From Tethya wilhelma (taxonomy: Eukaryota > Porifera > Demospongiae > Tethyida > Tethyidae): a stretch of 64,000 nucleotides of DNA. Under the pieces are notes generated by a model, which worked only from the letters and a program-made list of their open reading frames with translations, was not told the DNA's origin and ran no database searches. A program made the position numbers and the translations under genes. Location of the stretch: contig CAXIPT010000065.1 in assembly GCA_964030475.1 (NCBI GenBank), positions 17,936 to 81,935 on the forward strand, written 5' to 3'. Below are positions 9,500-21,412 of the stretch, piece after piece; position 1 is the first letter of the stretch, and each line of letters opens with the position of its first letter.

Positions 9500-11940
9500 G
9501 TATTGGTACCTACTCTCCTATGAGATTTGTAGAGTTTCACATTGTCTTCAAGTTGTCTTCCAGCCACATGTCCTTCAAAGTATGCAAACATGTAATCCCT
9601 GGCTTTTCTGTGAAAGTTTTGCATGTTACAAAGCTGAACAGTCTCAAGACCAGGGCGAACATTTTTTCAGAGTGAAACGATGGTGTATTTGCAGTACACT
9701 TTGGTATACTGTTTAGCCTACCCCCAAGCACGCTCAATAGGATTTCTCAGGTGCATTAAGGCCTGACCCCTCCTGACCCCGCATTTAAGGTGCTAATTAA
9801 AACTTGAAATTGAAATATCTTTTTTATAAACATGTAAACAACTCTAAACTTTGTATACAATAATGGCGAAATTAATTAGTGAAAAAATTCATCCTCCGAG
9901 GTTTCCATGGAGATATGAAGTTCATATTAGGGATATATGTTAATTATTCATGCGGATCATGAATAAATGAATATTTAGTGAGATATGACATTCTGAACTT
10001 TTAGTTAGGGTGTGCTTTTCTTAGAAAATGAGCATATCTCATTAAATATTCATATATTCATGATCTGCATGAATAATTAATTAGTTATTAACATAATTAA
10101 CATATATACCTAATATGAACCTCATATCTCCATGGAAACAATGTGCCCTTGGAGGATGAATTTTTTTACCAATTAACTTCGCCATTATTCAAATGTTCGA
10201 GGTCATGTGACAACTTAAGTTTACAGATGAGCAAAGAATACCAGTTTCAATTTGTATGCAAAGTTTAGGCTTGTTTACATGTGTAAAAACAAAGATATTT
10301 TAATTTCAAGTTTTAATTAGGTCCTTAAATGCAAGTCAGGCCTTAACTCACCTGAGTTACCTCTGAATGGAACTTTGGCAAAAACATTGCTGTATGTCCC
10401 ATAGGTGGATTATCTTGGGCTGCTTGTTTTTAAAATTGTCATGATTGCTCAGAATTATCCTAATCTGATCCCCTTTCAAATTTTGAGTGTTAATGCCCCT
10501 TTCCTCAAGTACAGCCTTCATTCCTTTTGGAATGCCAAGAATTAAGACCATTTTCTGCACTTTACCTGCCCAAACAGTGTCACGCATTGTTGGCTGTTTT
10601 TCGCCGGGGTTAACATTCATTTTTGAAGCATCCAACGCATCATCTGCCATTGCAGTGTGGTAACTGCTTTGGTCCAAAACCCAGACATACTTCGAGCCAT
10701 CATCTTTAGGATATTTAACCTCTGCAATTTTAACAGCATCTTTCAGCTGTTCTACAAACTTGTCTCGAGTCCAATATCCATCTCTGCTTTCACCATACTC
10801 CAAAAATTGACGGTCTTCCTGCTTGATCGTAATGTCCTTCTCACATGCATTTTTAAACTCTTCATCAGTGAGACGTAGGTATCCATTGTGCTCGTCTTTA
10901 AAGTCAGATATCATTATCCCTGAACCCTTACTCTTGGAACGTATCATGAACTCTCCTTTCCTACCCCACTGGCTCTTCTGGTCATCATTTGCTTGGAATG
11001 TGCATTCGTCGTGAAAAAAACGACGGTCTTGTTCCTTGTGTCTGTTGATGGCAATGGGATGTCCTGAGGAAAGGCCCTTGCTGCCTCTGGAGTAGGTGGC
11101 TGGTCCGGATGATCTTAACCATCTCCTTCAGAAACACTTGGCGGTATTCGATGACATCCTCACGCTCGTGTCCATCGAAATACATTCCCTTGTTGGGAGA
11201 AAGCTGTTCAAAGCCAAGTTTGTGCAGCCATTGACGACAGGTTTCAACAGACACTTTCCTTGGAAAACCAGCTTCAAGATTAGAGTTTGGCAGGAGGTCC
11301 TCATTTACCCATGAACAGAATGAGCTAGCAGTCAAATTTGGTTGCCCTTTGACATTAGCATTCTCTCGTAGATTGAGGCTTTTTTGTTCAAATCTTCAGA
11401 AGACCACAGGACACCGCGTCGTTGATATCAGCCTTGTCGATTGTCTGGCACCTCGTAACCACACTCCACAAAATCAGCTCTCTGTTGCCTGATTGTTCTC
11501 TCAGACTTGCTCAGCATTATTCCTGTAAATTCAGCAGATAGAGATGACAGAATGTCTCTTGGAATTTTTCTCTCTCACCACCTGGAACAGCTTGTTGGAT
11601 TAAGTAAGATGATGGCTGCTAAAGAAGCAACCCACTCTTCACAAAACTGCTCTGTTTTCAGCTCACTATTCCCACTTAGTTCTCTGTCTGGATCAAAAGT
11701 AGAGTCTTCACTCATTTCAGACCCAATTGGAGTAGCAACAGAGTGCTCTCCAGGTGAAGGAGGAGGCATGGAAGTACATGGTACCTTAGGTAGTACAGAT
11801 AGAGAACTGAGAGTGGCACCTTCACTTGTGACAAGTTCTGAGGCTGCTCGGTTTTGTGAAAGTTTCTGACGCTTGACACCTTCTCTTGCTCTTTTAGCAG
11901 CTTCTTGAAGGGCCCTTTGGCGCTGGCTCTTTGGATGCAT
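9500..11940 (-). pseudogene. IS630/Tc1-like DDE transposase, decayed and split by a MITE
   Basis: From the minus-strand start at 11940, a basic and Ser-rich N terminus (MHPKSQRQRALQEAAKRA) leads to WVNEDLLPNSNLE and FPRKVSVETCRQWLHKLGFE at 11200-11310. After a slip in a poly-T run comes FFHDECTF-like sequence (first Asp, about 11000), then GSGIMISDFKDEHNG and WVLDQSSYH (second Asp, about 10680). The reading reaches FLPKFHSE at about 10360, where a 611-bp palindromic MITE intervenes. It resumes at 9743 with NPIERAWG (catalytic Glu), then KQYTKVYCKYTIVSL. Removing the MITE and one copy of its 2-bp duplication restores the frame, giving SEVNPIE. Other frameshifts and a stop after WG show prior or later decay. 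The NPIE motif is the hallmark of the IS630-Tc1-mariner superfamily. Confidence 0.75.
9746..10356. mobile_element. Palindromic MITE, CTCAGG..TTAAGG termini, 2-bp TSD
   Basis: The element begins CTCAGGTGCATTAAGGCCTG and ends with the near-complement TTAACTCACCTGAG. Most of each half is the inverse of the other (AATTGAAATATC, CTCCATGGA, CATGAATAA blocks), so it can fold along almost its full 611 bp. It is flanked by TT on both sides. Because it sits inside a transposase reading frame, the insertion can be checked: deleting it plus one TT rejoins the frame exactly. It encodes nothing. Confidence 0.85.
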
Positions 11941-12267
11941 CTTAAAAAAACACTCAAAAGCTCACAACTGTGTATTTCACACTTACTAAAAATGCGTTAC
12001 TATGGAAATGATGTAACAAGCCAGTAAAAAATAATTATCAGTGATGTCATAGCCCACTTATTTTTTTGTTTTTAGTCTATAACTCCAAACCTGATGATAC
12101 AAGCTAGGATTTGTGCATATATATATGGATAGATCAGTGCACGTGCATTCTAATGATATACATATTGTGTACTAAGGTCAAAAAGTTCACGCAAAGCGGG
12201 AATTTCAAAAAATGGAAGTTAATACTGGTTGCACTATATTATAAGCAATTATTCAAAAAAATGATCA

Positions 12268-12502
12268 AACAAAACATTAGAAATGTAATGCAAACATAGG
12301 AATGGCCATTTCGTAAAAAAAGCGAGCAAACAAGGTAGGAATGGTTGTCAGATTGAGCTAGTTCAATCCTGTGTCTACAATGTCATTTAGCTCAGTAGGG
12401 ATATGAACATAAGGTGACACAGTGAAATGAACTCCTCAATCTAACAACCATTCCTGCTAACTTTTTTACGATTTGGTCATTCCTGCATTACATTTCTTGT
12501 AC
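12268..12502. mobile_element. Family B hairpin MITE, copy 1
   Basis: Family B is a 230-280 bp palindrome whose ends carry AAACATT(A/G)GAAATGTAATG, AGGAATGGCC and ATCGTAAAAA, followed by the inverse at the other end. This copy has arms around 12268-12360 and 12430-12502. It shares the middle TCATTTAGCTCAGTAGGGAT with copy 5 at 52961. It encodes nothing. Confidence 0.75.
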
Positions 12503-12559
12503 ATTTATATACAACAGCCAATAAACACAAAGGGAAAAACAGGACAATTGCATGGTAGA

Positions 12560-13330
12560 ATACTTTGCAATGCATCCATACACAACTTCATTGCTTGATT
12601 CTAGGATTGCTTCTGCTTCATGTTGGAAATCTTTCATAATCTTTGTATAATGCTAATGTATTACTGCATGTGTGGGCAAGTGGATGGCGTGCAAGCCCAG
12701 TCAATGAGCTTAGGATAATCATACGTTTTGATACCAGTAGCACAGTGTTCATGCATGGGAAAGGAAAAGATTTAATTGACTTCAAGGGTTTGTCGGTAAC
12801 ATTCATGTGGTTGATGAATAAACAGATATTTAGAGATCTCACTTTGACTTTCGTTTAGCTCACGGACCAGACAGAACTTTGCCTTTTGTTACTGACTTGT
12901 CATGGTAGCTACTGAACAATGCACCAACTGATTGCTTATGAATTGAAAAGTTCTTGTGGTTATTAGGGATTTCTAAATGGAACCGATTAATTGCAGCAGC
13001 ACCTTATACACAAAATTTGTACTTTGCCAGAATAAGTGAATTGAATGTGGTAGGGTCCAAACTGAGACACAATATCAACAAGTTGAGTCTGAAGGTCTTG
13101 AGGAAAAACATCACCCTTATAGCACAATGCCTTTTCCACTATATCTCTTTGTAATGAAGAAATGTGGTCTAAAAATGCTTCAATAAGAACCTGATTTGAG
13201 ATCTTTGTTGCAGCATCAGAATCAAACAGCATACACAATGGAGATAGGAGGGCAATACAATTAGGTAGTACTCAAGTAAAGAGGTGATAATATCCTTTCA
13301 ATTATTGGAAAGATACTATGGATATTTGTG
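12560..13330 (-). pseudogene. HECT E3 ligase-like gene remnant
   Basis: The minus strand at 12987-13330 reads ALLSPLCMLFDSDAATK, then IEAFLDHISSLQRDIVEKAL and LVDIVSQFG. Further along (12618-12760) it reads SLTGLARHPLAHTCSNTLAL. The LxHTC motif matches the catalytic-cysteine region at the end of HECT ubiquitin ligase domains, and the upstream helices resemble the region preceding HECT in a multicopy sponge/cnidarian family. The parts are in different frames and separated by MITE-like and non-coding sequence. It is therefore a broken copy. Whether it was a host gene copy or TE cargo cannot be told here. Confidence 0.5.
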
Positions 13331-13725
13331 TTCATTGGACAAATGCTCTAAGACATCAGGAGGGTATTTAAGCCCGAATTTGCGAAAACCGACCAGGTAG
13401 TACAGTGCGCGAATTTTGAGTTAGCAATTGGAGTGTCAATGCAGCTAGCTATATTCTAAATTTAAAGTGGCTAGGCACTATAGTTTTGGCTCAAATATAC
13501 CGACCATTCATTCTAATTTTACTTGCTTAAAATGTGATTGAATACATTGTTAAATGCGAGTACAGCCGTTTGCGATTCACTTCGAATATCCGTGTAGCCC
13601 GTTTACGTGAAATCGAACCGGGCAGTGCATGCTAACAAAATTTCAAATTTTTGGCGGTAAGATATTCGCATGACTGACCAAGTCAGAGTTAATTTGCATC
13701 ACAGTACGCTACTAATCTATACATC
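13331..13725. other. Non-coding stretch with a shared repeat end
   Basis: At 13560-13605 the sequence matches, in inverse, an end found at about 22485-22525 and 37490-37530 (GGATATTCGAAGTGAA followed by GACTGTA-like bases), so a repeat terminus lies here. No gene is seen. Confidence 0.45.
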
Positions 13726-14440
13726 ATGACTTCTGCTGAGCCATCCAGAACTCTTGCTTACTCCCCTGATATAGTTGTTTGGCAAAGGGTAGGAATAGGT
13801 TTGAAATACAAAGAAATTGCAGTAAGACTAAACATAGCAGTTGGTACAGCCCACCAAATATTTCATAGATATAAATCAACAGGAGAAGTAGCTCCACTTA
13901 AGCAACCAGAAAGGCATGAATTAAGAAAACTTGACAATTTGCAATTCATTGGTTTGATATACTTAAATCCAACAATTTACCTTCGTGAAATTTGTGATGA
14001 AATCTTGAAAGCTACAGGAGTAAAAGTTCCTACCTCAACAGTATGCAAAGTGATGCACAAAAATGGACTCACAAGGAAAAAAATACTCAAAGTTGCCACA
14101 CAACAATCACTTGAATACAGAGGAACCTTAATTAATGGCTAATATACTACAATATCCTCGTGACTTTCTTGTGTGGATAGATGAAACAAGAACTGATCGA
14201 AGAGATCATGCATTACATTATTGGACAACCCCCTGTTTGTACACGACTTCTAACCCGTGAAACCAGGATATCAGCAATGGTTGCTATGTAATCAGATGGT
14301 GTTGAAGCCTATGAACTTACTACTGGTTCAACTAATGGTGATAAATTTGTAAAGGAAGCTTAATACCAATTACTCGACCATTTCCAGACAAACACCACGG
14401 ACGTTTCAATTCAATGGAACGTGCACAATTTAGTTTAGGC
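13726..14440 (+). pseudogene. Tc1/IS630-like transposase, 5' half with decayed 3' part
   Basis: The 138-codon frame starts MTSAEPSRTLAYSPDIVVW. It has a paired-type helix-turn-helix region (KEIAVRLNIAVGTAHQIFHR) and a second helix set with YLREICDEI and TSTVCKVMHKNGLTRKKI, the usual N-terminal layout of Tc1/IS630-type transposases. After a frame break at 14142 the next frame shows FLVWIDETRTDRRDHAL, the first catalytic Asp block. Further pieces (ELTTGSTNGDKFVK, TTDVSIQWNVHN) are degenerate and the NPIE glutamate block is not found. It would bind transposon ends and cut DNA if intact. Confidence 0.65.
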
Positions 14441-14899
14441 AGGAAGTGAGAGTATGAATATTTAAATCACATCCTTCTTTGGTAGTGTGTTTTGTCGCTA
14501 TAATAACTGTGGAATGCAAGCTGTGCAAGCACTTTCAGAGGTCACTATTGCCACGTGGCTAAATGGAGAAACCATACTACTAGAGGTCAGTGAAAGTTCC
14601 ACGTGTCTAGGAGATTTCTACCAAAAGTTATGACTCACTAAGTTCGACATATAGTTTTTTGATAAGTGTATTTTACAGGATTGCTTAAGTTTTTAAGCTG
14701 GTAAGTTTTATAGTACCAAAAAGCCCAAAGATGTGTGTTTGTAATCATTGGTAACTTGTATCATGTCCTTTTTTTTCCTGGAAGAAACGCGCGCTCCAAA
14801 ACAGCATCTTAAATTGCTAAAATAACAGCCTTCTTACTTGGGGTACCACTGAGATACAGACACAGGACGAAAATGTAAAGGTGAGTGCTTGTGTGTGTG
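14441..14899. other. Non-coding stretch
   Basis: No gene, long repeat or structured signal seen. Confidence 0.4.
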
Positions 14900-17353
14900 A
14901 CTACTTAGAAGCTAGTTTCCTCTTCTTGATGGCAGGTTTAGCATTAATGTTTGCTGGAGCAATATGAAGAAAATGTTCACGCATTGTATGCTCTAGACGT
15001 TTCACTGGGTCAGGAATGCTTTGGTAGGTCCTCCCTAAAGCATTGAAATATGCGTGAATTGACTCTGCTCCTTGTTCAACCATCATGCCAAAGCCCATCT
15101 TCCACACTTTGACCCATGGAACAACATGGTCTTCCAAAAAATGCATTTTTGGTAGCACAGAAGCATTTGGGAACTTCTAACGATAGAAGGCCATGAACTT
15201 GTTGATGTTTACTTCTAAAGAAACAAACAATAGCCTAATTAAATACATGTTCAGTATGTTTGGTCATCTTACCTAACTCAGCAATCTCAGTTTCACTAAT
15301 TGTGTTCGAATCATACAGTTTGTGACAATCTTTGAACAATGTCAATAGGGTCTTAAACTTGGTCTCTATGCTCTGTGCTTGTGGTAGTAGTGAAGGACAG
15401 TGCTGTTGTGCTACTTCAACAACACTACCACAGAGCTTCTCAGTGTTGCAAGTCTGATGTTTAGAATGAACATGTGTGGTCACTTCTTATTGTCAGTTGA
15501 TTGATTGTATGCATGCATGTATGTACCTTCAGTGCTCTGTGAACATGATTTCCAACAAATGTTCCTGAGTAGTAGGCTTGGCGTTGAACATGAAAAGAAG
15601 ACAAAGCCTTATCCAGAGCATTGACAAAAGGACCATCTTCTTTGTGAAAGCCTTTCTGAAGAGTGGCTTCTAGGTCTCCAATCTCTGTTTTCTGCATAAG
15701 GGTTTCAATTGCAATGGTGGGCTCTAAATGGAGTCATAGTTTTACTACACTTACTAAAGTTTTGAGCCTCTGTTTCCTCTCTGCAATGATGGTCTTGAGC
15801 TGGGTGAATGCAGGAAGAGAAGCAACGTTTGGGTGAGAAACCAGTAGGTACGTTGCAGTCTGTTCCAAGACATTCTTTTGCTGTTTTTGCTCTGTCTTTC
15901 AGAACTTGTTGTAGAACCGAGTCGCGGTCATAACTCACTCCAGCATCAATGCTACCAACTAAACTGGCTCTTAAGTCGAGATCGTGGCATTCATCCTCCA
16001 CTATACGAACAAGCGAAGGAATATTCCTAGTGTGATGTGTAATGCTGGTGGACACACCTGTTGGCAGTAGTAAGTGGTTTAAATTACACATAGTTTGCAC
16101 CTGTACTAACAAAATTACTTGAGAGAGAGGGAAATCGGGGAAGAGTGGCATGTTCAGGCAGTTGTTAAAGTTCTTCACAACTTTAGGGTTGCCCCCTAGT
16201 GTCCGTGGTTCGATCACCCAATGTACCACCCAGTCCATCTGTGCTGACTTCAAGAGATTTGAGAAGGATGGTGGGAAGCTTGAGTTGGTCCTGGGTTATT
16301 AGGCACCACAGGCAGCAATGTCGACCTGAAGGGTCAGTTATTTTAGTATTATCTATATAAAACCTTTTTATATTGTTTTTATATACCACTAGCTCCTGAT
16401 AGGCCAAACATTCGGCAGAGAAACTCATAGTCTCCACACAGGAATACTTTGAATGACTTCCCCCTGAAATGGTAGTTACGGTTCAACATTATTTTTATGT
16501 TAGTAATATGTATATACCTCCATGTCTGACTCTCTATATCTTCTACAACCTCGACGCATCTCTCTAGGGCAATCTTGAGATTGATAAAAGTGTCTGGAGC
16601 TGCAAACATGGTGAAACAACAGGTGTTCTCTGGTGCATTAGGAGAAAGCACATTCAGTGGCTGGAAACACATCTTAAATGTGCCTCCGCCCTTATCACCA
16701 CCCAACTTTAGCCAAATCTCGTCTGCTGTTATAGCTCCATTGTGCCAGGTAATGCGATCGATACTGTTTGAGAAAAATGGCAGTGTAACTTTTCAGTCAT
16801 TTGTGTAGATCTGTTTACCGTTTGCTGTGGTCACTGTTCTGATATAATACTTGTTCCACATGTTGGGGATGTAAGCCATAGCAGCCTCCTTAATAATCTC
16901 TCCACCAGCTCTGACTTAAGATTGTCTCCAATAAGCTCTCCTGCTTCCTTTCGCATCTTCTTCTCTGAGTCGATGGAAAGGCTCCACATGTCAAACCATC
17001 TGTGTGAAGACGTAAAGACCCAGGTAATGAACGACTGAAAATATTTAGCTATACTCTATGTGAAACCTTCGCATTGTTCTCAGTTTACTCCAGGGAATGT
17101 TGAGGTCTGCCTTCATAGCTAGTGCTGACTCAGCTGGGATGTGGATATGAAAGGAGCCACCTAAATCTTCAAGTGCTCTCTTCCTTGCTTTAGGATCACA
17201 TCTACGAAGCTCGTGACTCAACTGTGTTGCAGTGTCACCAACGCTCAGCTTCTCTCGCAGGTTGGTAATACAGTGAGATCTTTCCCAAAGAGTACTTCGT
17301 GATGTTGCTTTCCCAGATGGTACTCTAGATTTCCGGACTTGTACAAACGTCAT
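14900..17353 (-). pseudogene. Multi-exon multicopy gene, GDYEFLC/GRHCCLWC family, decayed
   Basis: The minus strand starts MTFVQVRKSRVPSGK at 17353 and ends with EQGAESIHAYFNALGRTY and a Lys-rich tail at 14905. Intermediate exons read ITADEIWLKLGGDKGGGTFK (16700-16760), FLCGDYEFLCRMFGLSGAS then, across a GT-AG intron, GRHCCLWCLI (16270-16470), and PLFPDFPLSQ followed by PPALHITLGIFLRLF (16050-16170). Later exons carry YYSGTFVGNHVHRALK and KMHFLEDHVVPW. I recognise the block order as a transposon-like family common in cnidarians and sponges but cannot name its superfamily with confidence. The conserved acidic, Cys and His residues suggest a nuclease or transposase fold. Frameshifts near 16850 and a stop near 16010 indicate decay. 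Confidence 0.6.
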
Positions 17354-17400
17354 TGGCTAGGTGTATTATGTGAATGTTTTTATGTTACTTTAATTTTATG

Positions 17401-19022
17401 CAGTGGCTATTCGTCCGGTGCCGGAAGCGATCAACAGAGGCTATTCGTCCGGTAGATCACGTGAAGTGTTATACGAGCGCGCTAGCGCGTGCGTAGTGGG
17501 TCAGGGTACGACTGAGTACGAGTTCAGAGTCAGGCCTCGTGGTAAACTCACGGTTTTGAGTAAAATTATACATAACAGAGTAGACAGGTAGTACAGCTCT
17601 GTACACTATAAACTTATTAATCTTTATACTCAATGTAGCATTAAAACGAACTGTAAATGTGAATAGCTAACAAGAAGTGGAAATTTAATAGATTGCATGT
17701 ACACATTAAAAACTATTCACAATCAACCATACAACAAAATCTACAGAACCACTTTTTCCTTTTTGGTGCACACTTTAAACCAACACAACCTAAATGAAAC
17801 CAGTCAAGGCATGAGTCACAAGCGATAGCAGTGTCCCCTTTAAATTCTTTGTTGCATACTCGACAGCTCTATAGTAGATCTTGGCTTTGTTTGATCTCCA
17901 GCACTTGGGTGACAACTTTCCACGCATCTGTTGTAAAGTATTTATTGATGTAATACATATTCACATTCTCATCAATACAGCAGTTAGGGGTATAGTTTCT
18001 ACCATTTATTCCTCAATCAGTTGACCATTAAGAGCTTTGGCCACATCAGTTGATGAGACAAACCACTCTAACATAACTGTATAAGTGAATAAGGCATGAC
18101 TGAAATACATGACATTGTCCATGTTAGGGAAAATAAGCATATAATATTATAAGACTTAGTACTGCAAGTTATGTACTGTGGTACAAACACACCTTGTTCC
18201 TTCTCCTTTGGATGTTTTAGAATGAAAGGAATTGGTCCACCCTCTTTATGCTTCTTTTTTGGTAAACCTATAGCTGCATGTTAACTCGCTCCCTTTCGGA
18301 GGAAGTTGGAGATTTGAAATATCTAACAGAATTGACACATCATACACTCATACCACATGCATGCTGAAGAATTTATGTATGTGCATATGAACTGCATGTA
18401 TACACAGTGGCAAATTTAAATTTGACCATTTAAACTTTGGCACTTCATGACCGTCAATATTTCTGACCGTATAGAATGCATACTTTAGGTATAGCCGGAA
18501 ATATTGACGGGAATAGATGATGGTTTCAAGGTCAAAGTCCAAATTGTCAAATTTAAGTCTGCCAATAATAATTTTGGCTGCTGAATATGAATGTACTCAG
18601 CAAATTTCTCAATATTTGTGTTTGAGACTCGGAAAAGGGGTCATTTGGGCTCATACGACAAAATGAGTTTTGTATGCAATAGGCTGTACTATCATAGAAG
18701 TCTCTAGAAACAAAAACTTACAACACACTAAGCAGTGATTAGATGTCAAAAGTCTCAAGAGTTTAAACTCTTTTCATCTGGAGTATTTCATGGCCATTGT
18801 TCTTAGAGGAGAAAACTCTTCTTGTCCAAGCTCTAAACTAGTACAGGTATCCTTTGTCAAGCTTTTACATCACTTCTCAAAGTTTACTGAGCTTTCAAAT
18901 TCACATGAAAATTTTCTTTCACTTAAATAGAATATATGCGCGAATATAGTTGAACTAACAAATTTTCGAATAAAACATTCACAATGCAATGCTAAAGGAT
19001 TGACAAGCCGACAAACAGCATA
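17401..19022. repeat. Segmental duplication X, copy 1 (inverted relative to 30467-32130)
   Basis: This 1.6-kb block matches 30467-32130 in inverse orientation, including the GGTGCCGGAAGCGATCAACA end and the PHD-finger exons. Copy 1 has lost 24 bases around 18295 that in copy 2 encode the start of the RGRPKG motif. It also carries a TGG to TAG change in the PHD exon near 17873. Confidence 0.85.
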
Positions 19023-21275
19023 TATAATATTATATATAAGCATACCTTTGAGGTGAGTATCACCATGTTTTCCTTCAAAAGATCATCCCCTGTTTAGTCA
19101 TCAGTTTCTCTTGGCACCATACCACTTCCAGATGAGTCACCACTATTTCCAGCGAAAGAGGAATTTCCATCTACAGTGACAGTATAAATCAATAACAATT
19201 GGGAGACATGCCATTATGTTTGGAGAGACTTTTTATGCAGTGACATGCGAGCTTGATAGCACTATACACTCTATACAAATTAGCTCTAGCAAGATGCATA
19301 CAACCCCGGTGAACATGTACCTGTTGTTTGTATATCACTAGTTTTCTGTAGTACAACTTCATCTCCCTGCTCCCACAGCTTCAGCAATCGTTCCATAACT
19401 CCTAACTTCTCCTTGAATTCTCTCATTGGTGATTCAGACACAACTCCAGATAATCTTTGCGCAACATGAAAAGCTTTACAGTACTTTTCGTGCTGAGATA
19501 AAATTGGCTTTGTCTGGGATTGGGTTCCTACTACATTCAGTGACCCATCTTCAAACTTCAATGCTGGATCAGCGAGAACTCGGTGGTTAGAATGATAGTA
19601 GTCAAGTGTCCATCGTGCAGCACACAATTCGGGTGAATAGAGGTCTACTGCACAACATTTCCTCACAGCAAAAATGTGTCAGCAAGGAACACACATCGTC
19701 AGATTTTACCAAAATTTTTACTTTATCAACGAGATTGAGCTGTTTAACAACATACCCCAAAGCGTATGGCGTCAGAATCTGCATGTATAGATACTCAGGA
19801 GAATTTTGCTTGTATACAGTTACAGGCACCTTTTGAAACAAAAGTACAGCCCTGTGATGACGTTCAGTGCGTAGAGAGTCCAAAGCTATTGTTAGCTGTG
19901 AAAAAAACTGAGGAAGACTAGAGTATTTCGAGATGACAGACTTTAACTTCTGATTGATACATTCTATTCGGTTATTTGTACGATTTTGAAATGTGACATT
20001 GTCGTTCTTAAGTCCATCGACCCATTGATCTCTGATTGGATGCCAGTTAGTGTTAAAATATTCAGTTACACTCTTCAAATTGACCCCAAGAAGGTCCGGG
20101 CTTGATGCAGGAATGCATACTCATCTGCTGACTTGGCATATGCCATCTTTTGGATAATCTCTAGAACTAGCAATCATTCGGCCATTGTTATTCCCAATTT
20201 ATCAGTGGTAATTTCCCGACGAAAGGTCCTTAACACATGAAATAAGTATATTAGGATTGATGCCTCTGGGAATTCAGCCTTAAGTGCATCTCTTTCGACA
20301 AAATCCTTGTCAGCCATTATTGTAATTGTATTTGGCCATCGAGGATTGTGCTTCTTGAAGATTTTCGCAATTTGACGTATAGATTCAGCATCTTCAGTTA
20401 GTATCATCCATAAAGCCACTACTTTCCCTCTCACCGTTTCCATCCTCGACAAGAAACAAGTATAAAGGCATGCGCAAGTCATTTAACTTATATGTGGCAT
20501 CAACAAAAACCATTTCAGGAAATCGATCGTACATTTGACGCATTTGTTCATCTTGGTAAAATATGCCATTGAGAACATTCTCCTCTGTTGCTAGAATTTC
20601 CACAATAGACCCTGTAAAACACAATAGAAATAAACAACGATATTGTCTCACTAACAACTGATGCAGTACACCTATACTATTACACGTCATTGTTGTCAGT
20701 CCCCAAGTAATGTAAAGTGAAGGCTAATAAATTAGAATGACAATTCATGACTATTTCAAAGGTATAGGCCACACCCAGTACCACATTTTCAAGAAAAATA
20801 AAGGCTATGAAGGTAAGGTGAAGTAAAGTTTGACTTAAAGGTCTCTGGATATATACAATGTCATGACGATGTGTATATTTACCTTGAACTTTCTTGAGTT
20901 CTTCTATGGCCTCTTCTAGTGGACACGATGACCCTTTGTCTTCAGCAATATTATGAAGATCTTTTAGGAGAACAACTTGGCCAGAAGCTTTGCTCACATG
21001 ATTTTGCAAGAGTTTTTTGTTGACTTTAAGCTCTAGCATAGTCTTTGCTTCTTCCCTTTGAACTCCATGAAGGCGTCTTTGCTGCGGTAAATGGCTGAAT
21101 GTCACCTATATAGCAAAAAGCAGCTCATTTTAGTTAGCACAGTTACGACGTATGCATCCATTACTTACCTTACTTAGCTCGTGGTTATGTTCATCATTCA
21201 TACTTCTCACAACAAGGCATTCTCCATCTTCAGATGCACGTAGTCTAATTTCAGCAGGGCAGTCTTTCCGGAAGA
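17713..21275 (-). pseudogene. ZSWIM/FAR1-type MULE transposase fused to a PHD finger, decayed
   Basis: The minus-strand gene opens with a FAR1-like zinc module (DCPAEIRLRASEDGE, NDEHNHELSK at 21180-21275), its 5' end cut by a family A fragment. Next come a helical exon (20890-21100) and the catalytic core: MVFVDATYKLNDLRMPLYLF (Asp 1, about 20500), ITIMADKDFVER (Asp 2), LIYLFHVLRTFRREI and NNRIECINQKLKSVI (Glu, about 19960). A SWIM-type CxH reads PC-stop-HIFAVR near 19670. 3' exons (17713-18330) carry a C4HC3 PHD finger. Frameshifts at about 20430 and a nonsense codon in the PHD exon show it is dead. This domain order resembles ZSWIM1/3-like MULE-derived proteins, with a PHD tail added; PHD fingers usually read histone H3 tails, so a chromatin-targeting role is inferred. 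Confidence 0.65.
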
Positions 21276-21285
21276 GCAGAGTTAT

Positions 21286-21370
21286 GCAGAGTTATTAGCG
21301 TGAATATTTGTATTGCGCTAATGGGCCATCCGTGCCATTCCTATCTACCCAGTACTACCGTACTGGGAAT
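21286..21370 (+). mobile_element. Family A repeat, copy 3 (hairpin-end fragment)
   Basis: The terminal 85 bp of family A, ending at the TACCGTACTGGGAAT hairpin. It truncates the 5' end of the PHD-MULE gene and abuts duplication Y. Confidence 0.7.
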
Positions 21371-21412
21371 ATGGAATTAAGATTTTTTTTTTATTTTTTA
21401 CAATTATTATAT

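Noticed and set aside
9462..9737. Plus-strand frames over the IS630-like 3' part
   Set aside because: Minus-strand NPIERAWG and downstream transposase sequence explain the region; the plus frames are shadows.
13370..13440. Possible MITE shared with 32345-32405 (CGCGAATTTTGAGTTAGC)
   Set aside because: Only about 20 bp match convincingly; too little to define an element.
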